64,000 nt of DNA from Cumulibacter soli (GCF_004382795.1 NZ_SMSG01000002.1:310001-374000), one strand, 5' to 3'. Positions 1-8,146 are shown, numbered from the stretch's first letter. Notes: generated from the sequence alone by a model not told the origin. Made by a program: numbers and translations.

Positions 1-327
1 CTCGTCGACATAGATCGCGGTGACGGCAGCGCGCGGAATGGCCGCCACGACGTAGTCGCCGTCCTCGCTCATCTCGGGCGCATCGTGCGGCACCACGGCG
101 GCCAACACGACCCGCAGCGGCATCGCTTCGACCTCGACCAGGCGCTGCACACTCAGCGCCGCGGCGTCGGTGAGCGCGTCAAACTCGGCCTGCTCAATAT
201 CGTCGGCACTGAACTCCGAGGCCGGCAAGTCACTGAAGCAGACCACGACATCGCGCAACTGGTCATCTCGGATGGCCTCCAAGGAGGCGAGCGTCATCGG
301 CGCGAATACGGTGATCTTGCGCGACAA
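1..327 (-). CDS. DUF6912 family protein, partial (C-terminus outside window)
   Basis: The reading frame opens one base after the stop of the upstream acyltransferase gene and runs off the left window edge, giving about 109 residues. It begins LSRKITVFAPMTLASLEAI and later has ALSVQRLVEVEA and YVVAAIPRAAVTAIYVDE, a pattern I associate with the actinobacterial DUF6912 family (small proteins of unknown function, roughly 150-180 residues). I chose a TTG start because AAAGGGA sits about 8 bases upstream; an ATG 30 bases further in is the alternative. It is probably co-transcribed with the acyltransferase. Function unknown. Confidence 0.65.
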   Translation of the reverse strand, partial: MSRKITVFAPMTLASLEAIRDDQLRDVVVCFSDLPASEFSADDIEQAEFDALTDAAALSVQRLVEVEAMPLRVVLAAVVPHDAPEMSEDGDYVVAAIPRAAVTAIYVDE

Positions 328-328
328 A

Positions 329-1738
329 TTATTTCCCTTTCTCAGCGGCGGCGAGCAACTCGGCGACGGAGTCGTCGATCATCGAGGCTAATACGTCGAG
401 GTCGGCCATGCCGTCCCGATCGCCGTTGAGTCCGAAGTAAACCTCACCGTCGTACGACGTCACACCCACTGCGAGCGCCTGCCGCTGCGCCAGCGGCTGC
501 ACCGGGTATACCTCGATCAGGCGCGCTCCGGAGGCATAGACCGGTTCTTGCGGTCCTGGTGCGTTCGTGATCGACAAGTTCGCGCCGCGGTCGGTGATAT
601 CGCGGGTGACGCGGGCGCCGAGCGAATGCATGGTGGACGGCGCAAACCAGCCCAAGGACGCCAGCGACTCCGCCGGTACGGCCCGGCGGGACTGGGCGTG
701 CGCACGGGTGGCGTGTGCGATCCGTTCCAACCGCACGATCGCGGTCTCCTCCCCGATCGGCAGGTCGACCATGATGCTGGTGATTCGATCGGCGGAGCCG
801 AAGTCGGCGTCGTCCTCCAAGGACCGCACCGATACCGGCACCAACGCACGCAGCACCCGATCGCGGGCAACCACTTCGCCGCGGGAGGCTATCCAGTTGC
901 GCAGCGCACCCGCGATCACCGCCAGCAGGACATCGTTGACCGAGCATTCGCTCGCGCTTTTGATCCGGCGGAGGTCATCGAGGGCATGCGCACGCAAAGC
1001 GATTCGCCGTTGTCCGCGCAGCGGCACGTTCAGCGGGCTGGCGCCGGCGCTGTTGAAGGCCCAGTTTGCGGCACCACCGATCCCGTGGGCGAGTGAACGA
1101 ACGCGGGAGCCGAGCTGGCGGACATTCCCGAAGGTGGTGCGCGCATTGTCGATGACGGTTAGCGGTGACGTGACAGCCTCTCGCGTGACTTCCATCAGCA
1201 GCGCGCTACGCGACGGTCTGCGTTGCGGGACCCAATCGGACGGTACCGACGCGCGCGGCGTGCTGCTGCGATCCAGCAGTACTTCGCCGATTTCCATGCC
1301 GACATTCGAGTCGATCATCGCGCTGTGCGATTTGGTGATCAGCGCGAACTGATCATGCGCCAAACCCTCGACGAGATAGATCTCCCACAGCGGGCGATCT
1401 CGATCCAGTCGCCGGGACATCACGCGGCCAGCCAGATCCAGCAGGGCCTGGCGTTCTCCCCCGCTGGGCAACGCCGAGCGGCGTACGTGGAAGGACACAT
1501 CGAACGTGTCGTCGTCCGCCCATCGCGGCGTCGACATACCGAATGGCACGTTGACGATCCGCTGCCGATAGCGCGGCACGAGCGAGACCCGCTGCTCGAT
1601 GAGGCGCACGATGTGGTCGTAGTCAATACCGGTGTGCGGCTTCTGGAAGATCATGATCGCGCCGACGTGCATTGGTGTGCGCGGATCCTCGACGCTCAAG
1701 AATGCAGCGTCCGCGGGGCTTAACCGTGTGGTCATCAC
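329..1738 (-). CDS. WS/DGAT family O-acyltransferase, degenerate active site
   Basis: The 469-residue protein has the wax ester synthase/acyl-CoA:diacylglycerol acyltransferase fold signatures: an N-terminal LSPADAAFLSVEDPRTPMHV stretch, PLWE near residues 116-119 and NDVLLAVIAGALRNW in the middle. This family makes storage triacylglycerol or wax ester from acyl-CoA. The catalytic HHxxxDG motif reads HSAMIDS at residues 138-144, so the second, catalytic histidine is serine and the glycine is serine too. It may be inactive or do something else. In M. tuberculosis tgs3 (Rv3234c) holds the equivalent place beside Rv3235. ATG start at 1738; a DUF6912 gene follows after one base. Confidence 0.85.
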   Translation of the reverse strand: MMTTRLSPADAAFLSVEDPRTPMHVGAIMIFQKPHTGIDYDHIVRLIEQRVSLVPRYRQRIVNVPFGMSTPRWADDDTFDVSFHVRRSALPSGGERQALLDLAGRVMSRRLDRDRPLWEIYLVEGLAHDQFALITKSHSAMIDSNVGMEIGEVLLDRSSTPRASVPSDWVPQRRPSRSALLMEVTREAVTSPLTVIDNARTTFGNVRQLGSRVRSLAHGIGGAANWAFNSAGASPLNVPLRGQRRIALRAHALDDLRRIKSASECSVNDVLLAVIAGALRNWIASRGEVVARDRVLRALVPVSVRSLEDDADFGSADRITSIMVDLPIGEETAIVRLERIAHATRAHAQSRRAVPAESLASLGWFAPSTMHSLGARVTRDITDRGANLSITNAPGPQEPVYASGARLIEVYPVQPLAQRQALAVGVTSYDGEVYFGLNGDRDGMADLDVLASMIDDSVAELLAAAEKGK

Positions 1739-1776
1739 ACCTCCGGCGATCTCGTTAGTGACGAGCCTACGCAGCC

Positions 1777-3045
1777 TCAGCGGCGTGCGTGTCCGCGGCG
1801 TCTGATGCGCGGCGCGTCGGCGGTCGGCACGAACGTCTGGGCGAGGGCGCCCAGGGACCGGCGCAGAGCGCTGGTGGCGGCAACGTCAGCTAATGTCCGG
1901 CCGCGTTGCAGCGCGGCGTCGCAGGCCTTGGTGTCCATCGGCAGTAGGTGATCGACTCGTACGCCGGCGAAGCGGCCAAATGCCTCATCGAGTTGATTGC
2001 TCGGGTCGCCGGCCAGCACGCTGGCGCGGACCTTGTTGGCGATTACCCGCACCGAGATCGACGCGGAGAATTCACGCAGTGCCTGAACGGCCCGCACGCC
2101 GCGCGCGACGCTGACGGGGTCGCAGCCGGTGACCAGCAGCACCTCATCGGCACCCTGCAACACCGTCGTGGTGGCGCCGTTGCGGCGCGGCGCCAGCGTG
2201 TCGTAGGTGATCTCTTCGTCTTCCTCGATACAGAACCCACAGTCGACGACGGTCACCCTCGCCACCGACCTGGCCTGTTCGAGCAGGATCTCGATCGCAC
2301 TCGGCCGCAACTCCGGCCAGCGGTCGCTGCGCGAGATTCCGGTGAGCACCCGCAAACTCGGCGATAACTGCAGGCATAGCCGCACCAGGCTTGCGGTATC
2401 GAGGGTCCCGTTGGCGGCGGCGCGACAAGCAGCGGCGATCCCCGGAGATTCGTCCAACAGGCCCAGCATTGCCGCCTGGCTACCGCCGTACGGGTCGGCA
2501 TCAATGAGCAACGCGGGAACCTCAAGCCGGGCAACTTCATCGGCGAGTCCGAGCGCGACGGTGCTGCGTCCGGGAGCGCCGTTCGGGCCCCAGATCGCGA
2601 TGACTCGCCCACGGGCGCTCTGCGGTTCGTGTCCTACGTTCTGGGTGAGCTGCTGGTGCGTCGCCGGCGAGGGCAGGTCGGCGACTCGGACGCCGGTCCG
2701 CGCGGCGAGGGCGATCTGCCGAGCGAGTTCGGCCGAATCAGCGGTGGCATCGAGCACCACGGGAAAGAACGACGCTGCCGGCCACGCTCGATCGGGTTCG
2801 ACGAGCGCGATCGGCACAACGCCGTGCGCGATGATCCGCGATACGACATCCGCGTCGAGACCGGCGAGATTGTCGCCGACGACAACAGCGCGTGCTCGAC
2901 CGCTGGCCGCGACCGCGAGAACGTCCGTGACCTCGACGCAGCGACGCACCACCTCGAGATCCTCGCTGGCCTCGCCCAGAGCGCGGATCACGACCGCTTC
3001 CAACGCGGGGTTCGCGATTGCCGTGACGATGCCGATCGCGGTCAT
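1777..3045 (-). CDS. CpaE/MinD-like P-loop ATPase
   Basis: About 422 residues. The N-terminal 145 residues resemble a degenerate receiver-like or regulatory domain; a SIMIBI/MinD-type ATPase domain follows with GPNGAPGRST (residues 153-162) and IDADPYGG (182-189). The deviant Walker A lysine position holds arginine, which as I recall is seen in actinobacterial members of this group. CpaE-like ATPases localise Flp/Tad pilus machinery, but no other pilus gene lies here, so the role is open. The start is ATG at 3045, which overlaps the TGA stop of the upstream SAF gene (TGATG); a longer frame to 3138 lies inside that gene and is rejected. The two genes are clearly translationally coupled. Confidence 0.75.
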   Translation of the reverse strand: MTAIGIVTAIANPALEAVVIRALGEASEDLEVVRRCVEVTDVLAVAASGRARAVVVGDNLAGLDADVVSRIIAHGVVPIALVEPDRAWPAASFFPVVLDATADSAELARQIALAARTGVRVADLPSPATHQQLTQNVGHEPQSARGRVIAIWGPNGAPGRSTVALGLADEVARLEVPALLIDADPYGGSQAAMLGLLDESPGIAAACRAAANGTLDTASLVRLCLQLSPSLRVLTGISRSDRWPELRPSAIEILLEQARSVARVTVVDCGFCIEEDEEITYDTLAPRRNGATTTVLQGADEVLLVTGCDPVSVARGVRAVQALREFSASISVRVIANKVRASVLAGDPSNQLDEAFGRFAGVRVDHLLPMDTKACDAALQRGRTLADVAATSALRRSLGALAQTFVPTADAPRIRRRGHARR

Positions 3046-3740
3046 CAGCAGTCCTGCGCCGGCCGTGCCGCCGACGGCACCTCGATGACGGTCAGGACCC
3101 GATCGGCGGTGTCGTCGAGGATCGCGGCCACGGCGCATTCGGGGATCCGTACGACGATCTGCAGCTCGCCCGAGCCGACGGACAGCGCGCCTTGAGAGCG
3201 CTCCGATACATCCGCCACCGCAGCGGCATCCACGACCAGCACGGTGGCACCGGTGGAGGCGGAATCCGCTGCGGCTGGCGTGCCGTCGGCTCCGGTGGCA
3301 TAGATGCCGACGCGATCCCCGCGCACCACGCTCATCGGGATGTTCGAGGCGGGCACACTGAGCGCCAGTTCGACCAGGTCCGAGCCTTCGTCTAGCGCGG
3401 ACGCCGGCAACAGGTCGCCGGCGTTGACATCACGGGTAAGCGTGAGGCCGACCGGGTTCGAGCCGGCGGCGACGTATGCCGCCGCGTGCTCGCCGAGGCC
3501 GACATCGATGGTCTCGATGTCCGCCTCGGTCAGCGTGGTCCCGGCAGCGAGGTCCGCAGTCATCGCCCAGACCGTCACGCTGTCATCAGCCGCCGAGACC
3601 ACACGTGCGCCAGTGATGACGGCAGCCAACACCAGCAGCACGCCGACGAGCAACCGCAGGTCAAGCCATTTGGGGCGCTGGGCACGTCGCGCCGGCGGAG
3701 ACAGTTCGGGCGTGGTCGGGGACGACACGCTTCTCGACAT
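3045..3740 (-). CDS. SAF domain / CpaB-like membrane-anchored protein
   Basis: The 231-residue protein has a Pro/Arg-rich cytoplasmic N-terminus, one membrane segment at about residues 29-50 (LRLLVGVLLVLAAVITGARV), and then a SAF-type domain (AGTTLTEADIETIDV and VGLTLTRDVNAGDLLPASAL). SAF/CpaB (RcpC) proteins sit in the periplasmic part of Flp/Tad pilus systems or bind polysaccharide. It overlaps the CpaE-like ATPase gene by a TGATG junction, so the two form an operon. Alone, without secretin, pilin or TadA-type ATPase genes, it may serve a different envelope function. Divergent from the small HTH gene. Confidence 0.75.
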   Translation of the reverse strand: MSRSVSSPTTPELSPPARRAQRPKWLDLRLLVGVLLVLAAVITGARVVSAADDSVTVWAMTADLAAGTTLTEADIETIDVGLGEHAAAYVAAGSNPVGLTLTRDVNAGDLLPASALDEGSDLVELALSVPASNIPMSVVRGDRVGIYATGADGTPAAADSASTGATVLVVDAAAVADVSERSQGALSVGSGELQIVVRIPECAVAAILDDTADRVLTVIEVPSAARPAQDC

Positions 3741-3923
3741 AGAACCTCACCTGGGTCGATCGGGAGTATGCGGAATATTAAGGACCATCGGTATCGATCC
3801 GGTAACCGTATCCACAGGCACCCGCCGCACACGCCAGTTATCCACAGCACTCACCTCGCGCTGAACTCATCGCGCGCGGCGGGACGTAGAGTGGCTCTGC
3901 CCCACTACCGCCGAGGAGTTTTC

Positions 3924-4163
3924 ATGGCCACCGCACGCTTCCTGAAGCTGACCGACGTCGCCGAGACTCTGAACATCTCCAGCGCACAGGCGTATGCCCT
4001 GGTGCGCTCGGGCGAACTGCCGGCGATCAAGGTCGGCGGCCGCGGTCAGTGGCGCGTCGAAACGCGGCAACTCGAGTCCTACATCCAGCGCATGTATGAG
4101 AAAACCGAGCAATTGGTTGCTGACCAGTCCCTGGATGAATCCGCCGACGCAGAAGCCGACTAG
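3924..4163 (+). CDS. Small excisionase-type helix-turn-helix protein (BldC/AlpA-like)
   Basis: The 79-residue protein is almost entirely a MerR/excisionase-like winged HTH: LKLTDVAETLNISSAQAYAL, then VRSGELPAIKVGGRGQWRV, and a C-terminal helix LESYIQRMYEKTEQLV. Such proteins bind DNA as transcription factors, or as excisionases in phage. No phage or integrase gene is near, so a regulator is more likely. The start is ATG at 3924 with GAGGAG at 3913-3918. It is divergently placed from the SAF/CpaE operon with a 183-base shared promoter region, which suggests it could regulate that operon. The target is not visible. Confidence 0.8.
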   Translation: MATARFLKLTDVAETLNISSAQAYALVRSGELPAIKVGGRGQWRVETRQLESYIQRMYEKTEQLVADQSLDESADAEAD

Positions 4164-4475
4164 CTGTTCTCACGCGGGAGGGTGGAGCGCACATTCCATC
4201 CGTCGTGCGAGCCGCTATAGCTGACCTTACGAAAGGACGGGCCATCGGCCAGTAAAACCATGGCGTCCCGGGAGTCGTGCCTGTTCGTCCGCCGCGTGAA
4301 TCAAGTCGAGGACCGGTCCGAAGAATGGCCTTTGCGTGCCGTCGGGACATGTGACGCGAAGGACCGGCGCGCTGATGTCTTGCCAGCCGGGACGGCCGCA
4401 TTCAAGCCGACTTCTCCGGTCCGCGCACGCGTTTCGTCTGATGCGCCCGTCGTTGCCAGGCTCCTATCGAGGCTC
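4160..4475 (-). pseudogene. Decayed remnant resembling the C-terminus of a mycothiol-dependent nitroreductase/DsbA-like gene
   Basis: This apparent gap holds coding-like text on the minus strand broken over three frames. One frame reads APVLRVTCPDGTQRPFFGPV followed by LDLIHAADEQARL; the next continues DAMVLLADGPSFRKVSYSGS and ends WNVRSTLPRENS then a stop at 4162-4160. A third, further upstream, reads TRARTGEVGL. The order, with FFGPVL followed by a DA..LA helix, resembles the C-terminus of the Rv2466c (DsbA-like) family. The upstream part is missing, cut off by the methyltransferase 3' end. The family assignment is tentative; it may be another thioredoxin-fold protein or a sequencing artefact. 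Confidence 0.4.
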
Positions 4476-4477
4476 GA

Positions 4478-5293
4478 TCACGGGGCATCTGCTCGCGCTG
4501 CGGTGACGGTGACGGCCGTGTAGGTCATCGTGAAACTGCCTCCGACAGTGTCGATGGCAGTGCCGATGCCCGCGAGAAGCTCCTCCAGCTTGCCTTGAGG
4601 GAGTTGATTGATCCCGCCCGCGGTCGGTACGACATTGAGCCACTCATCTCGTGTGTAGTGCCGCTGCCAGTCGGTGCGCCAGCGCTCCGGGTCGCCGAAG
4701 CCGTCTGCCTGGCGTATCCCATCGGCGGTCTTGTCAAAAATCGGCGCATAGGCGTCAGGACCAACGAACATGCCTCGGGAGAACGGCGTGTCGCCCAACA
4801 CGCGGGCGTACACCGCCGGGAGCGTTTCAGCGAGGGCGGACGGGAACTGGAAGGTGTTCCAGAACGCCGCGAGCCGCCCACTGGGACGAAGTACCCGTGC
4901 GGCCTTGGTCGGTCCGGCCACGGGATCTATCCAGTGCCAGGTCTGGCCGGCGATCACGATGTCGAAGGTGCGACCGGCCGAGTCCCAGTCCTCGAACTTC
5001 GCCACCTCGACGTCGAACCCTTGGCTGCGGGCGAACTCGGCCATCCGCGCGTCAACCTCGACCCCGAGCGCCCGGCATCCGGCGGCCTGAAAGCTCTGGG
5101 CCGAAATGCCGGTGCCGATGCCTACGTCGAGCACGTCACGGCCGGGGCTGGCCGCGATGATCCGGTCCGCCAGAGCCGGCGGGTAGTCCGGCCTGGCTCG
5201 GTGGTAGGCGGCGGCGTCCGCGCCGAATGATTCGGCGACCCCGCGGGCACGATGCGAGTCGGCAGGGTCGAAACGCGGCGGTAGAGTGGTCAT
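4478..5293 (-). CDS. Class I SAM-dependent methyltransferase (SAM-dependent methyltransferase type 11)
   Basis: About 271 residues. SAM-binding motif I is VLDVGIGTGISAQSF, followed by the acidic end of beta-2 (LGVEVDARM) and the IVIAGQTWHWIDP motif typical of small-molecule methyltransferases. The substrate cannot be told. The start is ATG at 5293, which lies inside the operator; a longer frame to 5428 would run through the operator and the divergent tetR gene and is rejected. It is divergently transcribed from the TetR-family gene, with a shared operator, so it is very likely repressed by that regulator. Confidence 0.85.
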   Translation of the reverse strand: MTTLPPRFDPADSHRARGVAESFGADAAAYHRARPDYPPALADRIIAASPGRDVLDVGIGTGISAQSFQAAGCRALGVEVDARMAEFARSQGFDVEVAKFEDWDSAGRTFDIVIAGQTWHWIDPVAGPTKAARVLRPSGRLAAFWNTFQFPSALAETLPAVYARVLGDTPFSRGMFVGPDAYAPIFDKTADGIRQADGFGDPERWRTDWQRHYTRDEWLNVVPTAGGINQLPQGKLEELLAGIGTAIDTVGGSFTMTYTAVTVTAARADAP

Positions 5294-5323
5294 GCGCCCA
5301 CTATAAATGGGCGTGCGCCCACT
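5293..5323. promoter_or_regulatory. Probable TetR operator with three half-sites
   Basis: Three copies of the hexamer CGCCCA occur at 5295-5300 (direct), 5308-5313 (inverted, TGGGCG) and 5316-5321 (direct). The last two form a perfect 14-base palindrome, TGGGCGTGCGCCCA; the first two form an inverted repeat with a 7-base AT-rich spacer (CTATAAA). The site sits exactly between the methyltransferase start and tetR. This is the classic place for autoregulation plus repression of the divergent gene. The match is visible in the sequence; binding is inferred. Confidence 0.75.
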
Positions 5324-5346
5324 TGCAAACGAGAAAGGGGCACGAC

Positions 5347-5928
5347 TTGCCGACCGGAGTGCCGATGCACGACGCGCAACAACAGCTCTTCGACGCTGCG
5401 GAGCGCATCCTGCTCCGCGACGGGCCACATGCGCTGACCAGTCGTGCGATCACCGCCGAAGCGGGAGTCGCCAAGGGGCTAGTACATCGCCACTTCACTG
5501 ACTTCGATGCGTTCTTGTCCGAACTCGTGCTCGACCGGATCGCCCGCCTGGAGACGCAAACGACCGGTCTGCTCGATTCAGCTGGAACGGGGACCGTTGC
5601 AGACAACCTCGCCGACGCCCTGGTCGAGATGTTCTCACCCGTCGCGGTCGCGGTCGTCGCGCTCATCATCGCCCGCGACAACCTGCGCACCCGACTACGC
5701 GAGGCTGGAACCGCCCGCGTTCCACTTCTCGGCGAGGGAGCCGCCATGATCCACGCCTACCTCACCGCCGAGCGTGACCTGGGACGCCTCGCCCACGACA
5801 CCGACGTTCGCACCCTCGCTTCCACTCTCACCGGAGCCGTCCACCTGCTCTGCACCGAGCAAGAGACCGCCCCACCCGACCGCACAGAAGTCCACAAGAT
5901 CGTCGCCACGGTCATCCGCAGCGCGTAG
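5347..5928 (+). CDS. TetR/AcrR family transcriptional regulator
   Basis: About 193 residues. The N-terminal HTH is clear: LFDAAERILLRDGPHALTSR, then ITAEAGVAKGLVHRHFTDFD. The C-terminal ligand-binding domain is variable. I chose a TTG start at 5347 because GAAAGGGG lies 6 bases upstream; GTG at 5359 and ATG at 5365 are alternatives that would have longer spacing. The divergent methyltransferase and the intervening three-half-site operator indicate local repression and autoregulation. The ligand is unknown. A 157-base tail to the next gene carries no gene I can support. Confidence 0.85.
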   Translation: MPTGVPMHDAQQQLFDAAERILLRDGPHALTSRAITAEAGVAKGLVHRHFTDFDAFLSELVLDRIARLETQTTGLLDSAGTGTVADNLADALVEMFSPVAVAVVALIIARDNLRTRLREAGTARVPLLGEGAAMIHAYLTAERDLGRLAHDTDVRTLASTLTGAVHLLCTEQETAPPDRTEVHKIVATVIRSA

Positions 5929-6085
5929 CGACTGCTTCGACCCTCCGTCAACCCCGCGCTACGACGACGGTCCGCGAGGTAAACCTGACCGAGAACTACT
6001 ACTCAACGCCTGGGGCCTCACCAGCGAAGCGCCCCCTCAGCAGTGATCGCCGCCAGCAACAACTACCGCTGGCAAGCCCGACGAG

Positions 6086-6658
6086 TCACCCAGTCGTGCG
6101 GTGGACGTAACGAATTGCCTCGATCGCAACCACTCGGTGCGCGGCAACCTCGCGTCGCCGCCTAGGTTCGCCGTCAGGGTGTAGCGCAAGGTCAAGGAAG
6201 TTGGCGCCCACCCGATCGATCGTGCCGCCGATGGCGTCGGCGGCACCGATGCCGATGCGCACCGCCGCCCGGTCGGCGGCGATCCCGCGCAACACATGGC
6301 GCATCCCAAGCGAGTCATAGACGCGTTTGGCCGCGCCTACCTGATCCGGGGCGACGTACGGCGGCAGATCATCGACCCAGCTGACGTACCGCGTTGCCAC
6401 CAACCACTGCGTAGGTCCGTCCTCGAGCACGACCCAACCCGGTCCAACGCCGACGAGTTCGCCGACGCATCGGTGCACGCCCTCGAGTTCGATCGTCACC
6501 CGCACACTCTCGGCGGCACGCAGCCGCGCCGCTAACGTCACGCGGCCGATCTCCGCGCGGGATCGTTCCGCGACCTCGCCCAGCATTTCCGCGCGCTGTC
6601 GCGCTTCCTCGGCGGCCTCCAGATCGGCCAGCAATCGGTCCCATCGCATGGCAGGCAT
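6086..6658 (-). CDS. Conserved actinobacterial hypothetical protein (LSm-like, sometimes annotated Fis family)
   Basis: About 190 residues. It begins MPAMRWDRLLADLEAAEEAR, followed by a helical segment to about residue 45, then a beta-rich core (GELVGVGPGWVVLEDG, SLGMRHVLRGIAADRAAVRI and GTIDRVGANFLDLALH). This layout recurs in a widespread actinobacterial family of unknown function; the repeated short beta modules suggest an LSm/Sm-like fold. The frame could extend to 6712, but that extension is AT-rich and looks like promoter. ATG at 6649 is an alternative start. It is divergent from the LysM-like gene across an unusually AT-rich region at about 6705-6770. Confidence 0.6.
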   Translation of the reverse strand: MPAMRWDRLLADLEAAEEARQRAEMLGEVAERSRAEIGRVTLAARLRAAESVRVTIELEGVHRCVGELVGVGPGWVVLEDGPTQWLVATRYVSWVDDLPPYVAPDQVGAAKRVYDSLGMRHVLRGIAADRAAVRIGIGAADAIGGTIDRVGANFLDLALHPDGEPRRRREVAAHRVVAIEAIRYVHRTTG

Positions 6659-6704
6659 GCTGCCACATCCGTCTTGCCAGCAATTCACAGCCACCAATGC
6701 CATC

Positions 6705-6770
6705 ATTGACATTTAATATCGTTTGCTGTTGTTTGTTATCTATCGACATCAAATGACAGTAAATGGAGGT
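6705..6770. promoter_or_regulatory. AT-rich divergent promoter region
   Basis: This stretch between two divergent genes is far richer in A+T than its surroundings, with runs such as CATTTAATATC and GTTTGTTATC. It ends in the ribosome-binding site TGGAGGT (6764-6770) of the LysM-like gene. In a chromosome this GC-rich, such a block is a likely promoter region for both genes. I cannot assign individual -10 and -35 boxes with confidence. Confidence 0.5.
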
Positions 6771-6775
6771 CAACA

Positions 6776-7492
6776 ATGGTCAGGCGGATCATCATCCTTC
6801 GCTCCACCGGGTTGATCGCCGCTTTTGGGCTATTGGTGCCCATCGCCGGCGTTGACCTGCCTGGCGCGCTGGCCGCCGTGCGCGATCCGCAGCACGTCGT
6901 CGACACCTCCGGCGCGGACGTGCTAGTGCTCTACCTAGCTCAACTCGCGCTCACCGCGCTGTGCGGCTGGTGCGCATTGTGCGTCGCGCTGACCGCAGCG
7001 AGCGCCCTACACCCGAGCCGAGCGCTACGCCGGGCCAGCATTCGCCTTACACCTCGCATCGGCCGGAGCGCCCTTGCGGCCATGGTCGGGCTCAGCGCGA
7101 TCGGTCTGACCGCTTGCGGTAGCCCGAGCGAGGCGCACAGCGAGTCACCCTCCACCCCGCCTGCATATGTCGCCTCCAGCGAGGCGTTCGACTGGGCGAT
7201 CGAACCTCCCACCAGCGAGCCCGCGAGCGGCGCGGCCGAGCACTCCGGGGCTGCGGACGCCGCCGAGCACACCGCCGCGGCTGCCGCCGGGCCGGGCACG
7301 GCCGACAGCGCGCACACCGTGGCGGCAGAGGACTGCCTCTGGGACATCGCCGAGGCGCAGCTGCCCGCGTCCGCGAGCGCCGGGGCCGTCGCACTGCTCG
7401 TGGAGGAGATCTACGCCGCAAATCAGCACGTGATCGGCCCGAACCCGGACCTCCTGCCGATCGGCGCGGTCCTGACTATTCCCGCTACATAG
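6776..7492 (+). CDS. Membrane protein with C-terminal LysM-like domain
   Basis: The 238-residue protein has two N-terminal hydrophobic segments (about residues 6-33 and 48-76), a basic loop, and a third segment at about 98-114 that ends LTACG, a lipobox-like sequence. An Ala/Ser/Glu-rich linker follows and then a LysM-like module (HTVAAEDCLWDIAEAQLP ... YAANQHVIGPNPDLLPIGAV). LysM binds peptidoglycan, so the C-terminus is probably outside the cell. The ATG at 6776 has TGGAGGT 5 bases upstream. It precedes an Rv3235-family gene on the same strand. Function not established; a role in wall binding is inferred from the LysM-like domain. Confidence 0.7.
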   Translation: MVRRIIILRSTGLIAAFGLLVPIAGVDLPGALAAVRDPQHVVDTSGADVLVLYLAQLALTALCGWCALCVALTAASALHPSRALRRASIRLTPRIGRSALAAMVGLSAIGLTACGSPSEAHSESPSTPPAYVASSEAFDWAIEPPTSEPASGAAEHSGAADAAEHTAAAAAGPGTADSAHTVAAEDCLWDIAEAQLPASASAGAVALLVEEIYAANQHVIGPNPDLLPIGAVLTIPAT

Positions 7493-7560
7493 GCGATCGC
7501 CGCGCGATGAGCGATCCAGCGCGCCGCCGAACCACTATCGACATCATCATCGGAGACCCC

Positions 7561-8073
7561 ATGACCACCGCTTCCGTCATCATCGCTCCCGCGCCGCGCA
7601 GCGAGCCCCAGCCGTTCACCGAGCCCCAGGCGCAAACACCGCGTCACTTGCGACTCGTACCGTCGCCGCAACTCACCATCGACGATCTCATCGATCAACG
7701 GCCTCTGGACGACACCGGTCGCCAGCTCGACGGTGCGCCGAGTCGGCACGCGGATCTGCCGGAGGCCGCGGTATTGATCCGCGGCTTCTTCCTCGCCGTC
7801 ACCGAGGTATTGGTCGGTCGGCGTTCGGCTGAGCAGCTCGGACGTAACGCCACGCTGGAGGTGATGAGTTGGTTACGCCAGGCGCGCCCGCACCAAACCC
7901 GATCCGCCACCTCGCCACCACCGCAGATCCGAAAGGTACACGTCTGCGTCGTCCGCGATGGCGTTAACGAGGCGACCGCGATCATTCAGCACGGGCCGTA
8001 CGTTCGAGCGATGAACGCGCGCTTCGTCGGGCTCGATGGTCGCTGGCAGTGCGTGCGCCTGGAACTCATATGA
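7561..8073 (+). CDS. Rv3235 family protein
   Basis: About 170 residues. After a Pro-rich, disordered N-terminus comes HLRLVPSPQLTIDD, then an alpha/beta C-terminal part with RKVHVCVVRDGVNEATAIIQ and ARFVGLDGRWQCVRLEL, which matches the Rv3235 family pattern of unknown function. Related C-termini occur in SecA-neighbouring proteins of actinobacteria. I chose ATG at 7561 because GGAGA precedes it; an in-frame ATG at 7507 is possible. It lies near secA and a WS/DGAT gene as in M. tuberculosis. It converges with the DHA2 pump gene, 73 bases away. Confidence 0.75.
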   Translation: MTTASVIIAPAPRSEPQPFTEPQAQTPRHLRLVPSPQLTIDDLIDQRPLDDTGRQLDGAPSRHADLPEAAVLIRGFFLAVTEVLVGRRSAEQLGRNATLEVMSWLRQARPHQTRSATSPPPQIRKVHVCVVRDGVNEATAIIQHGPYVRAMNARFVGLDGRWQCVRLELI

Positions 8074-8146
8074 GCGCATACCGCAGCGGCGCACTCCCCG
8101 ACAGGATGTCGTGTGGGAAGTGCGCCGCATCGGTCTATCGAACCGC

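Noticed and set aside
3924-4163. A prophage excisionase
   Set aside because: The HTH fits, but no integrase, capsid or other phage gene lies near, so a chromosomal regulator is more likely.
5929-6085. Protein-like reading after the tetR gene (GKPDRELLLNAWGLTSE-type text)
   Set aside because: It is short, lacks a start with a ribosome-binding site and I cannot link it to a family; the tetR stop ends the supported gene.
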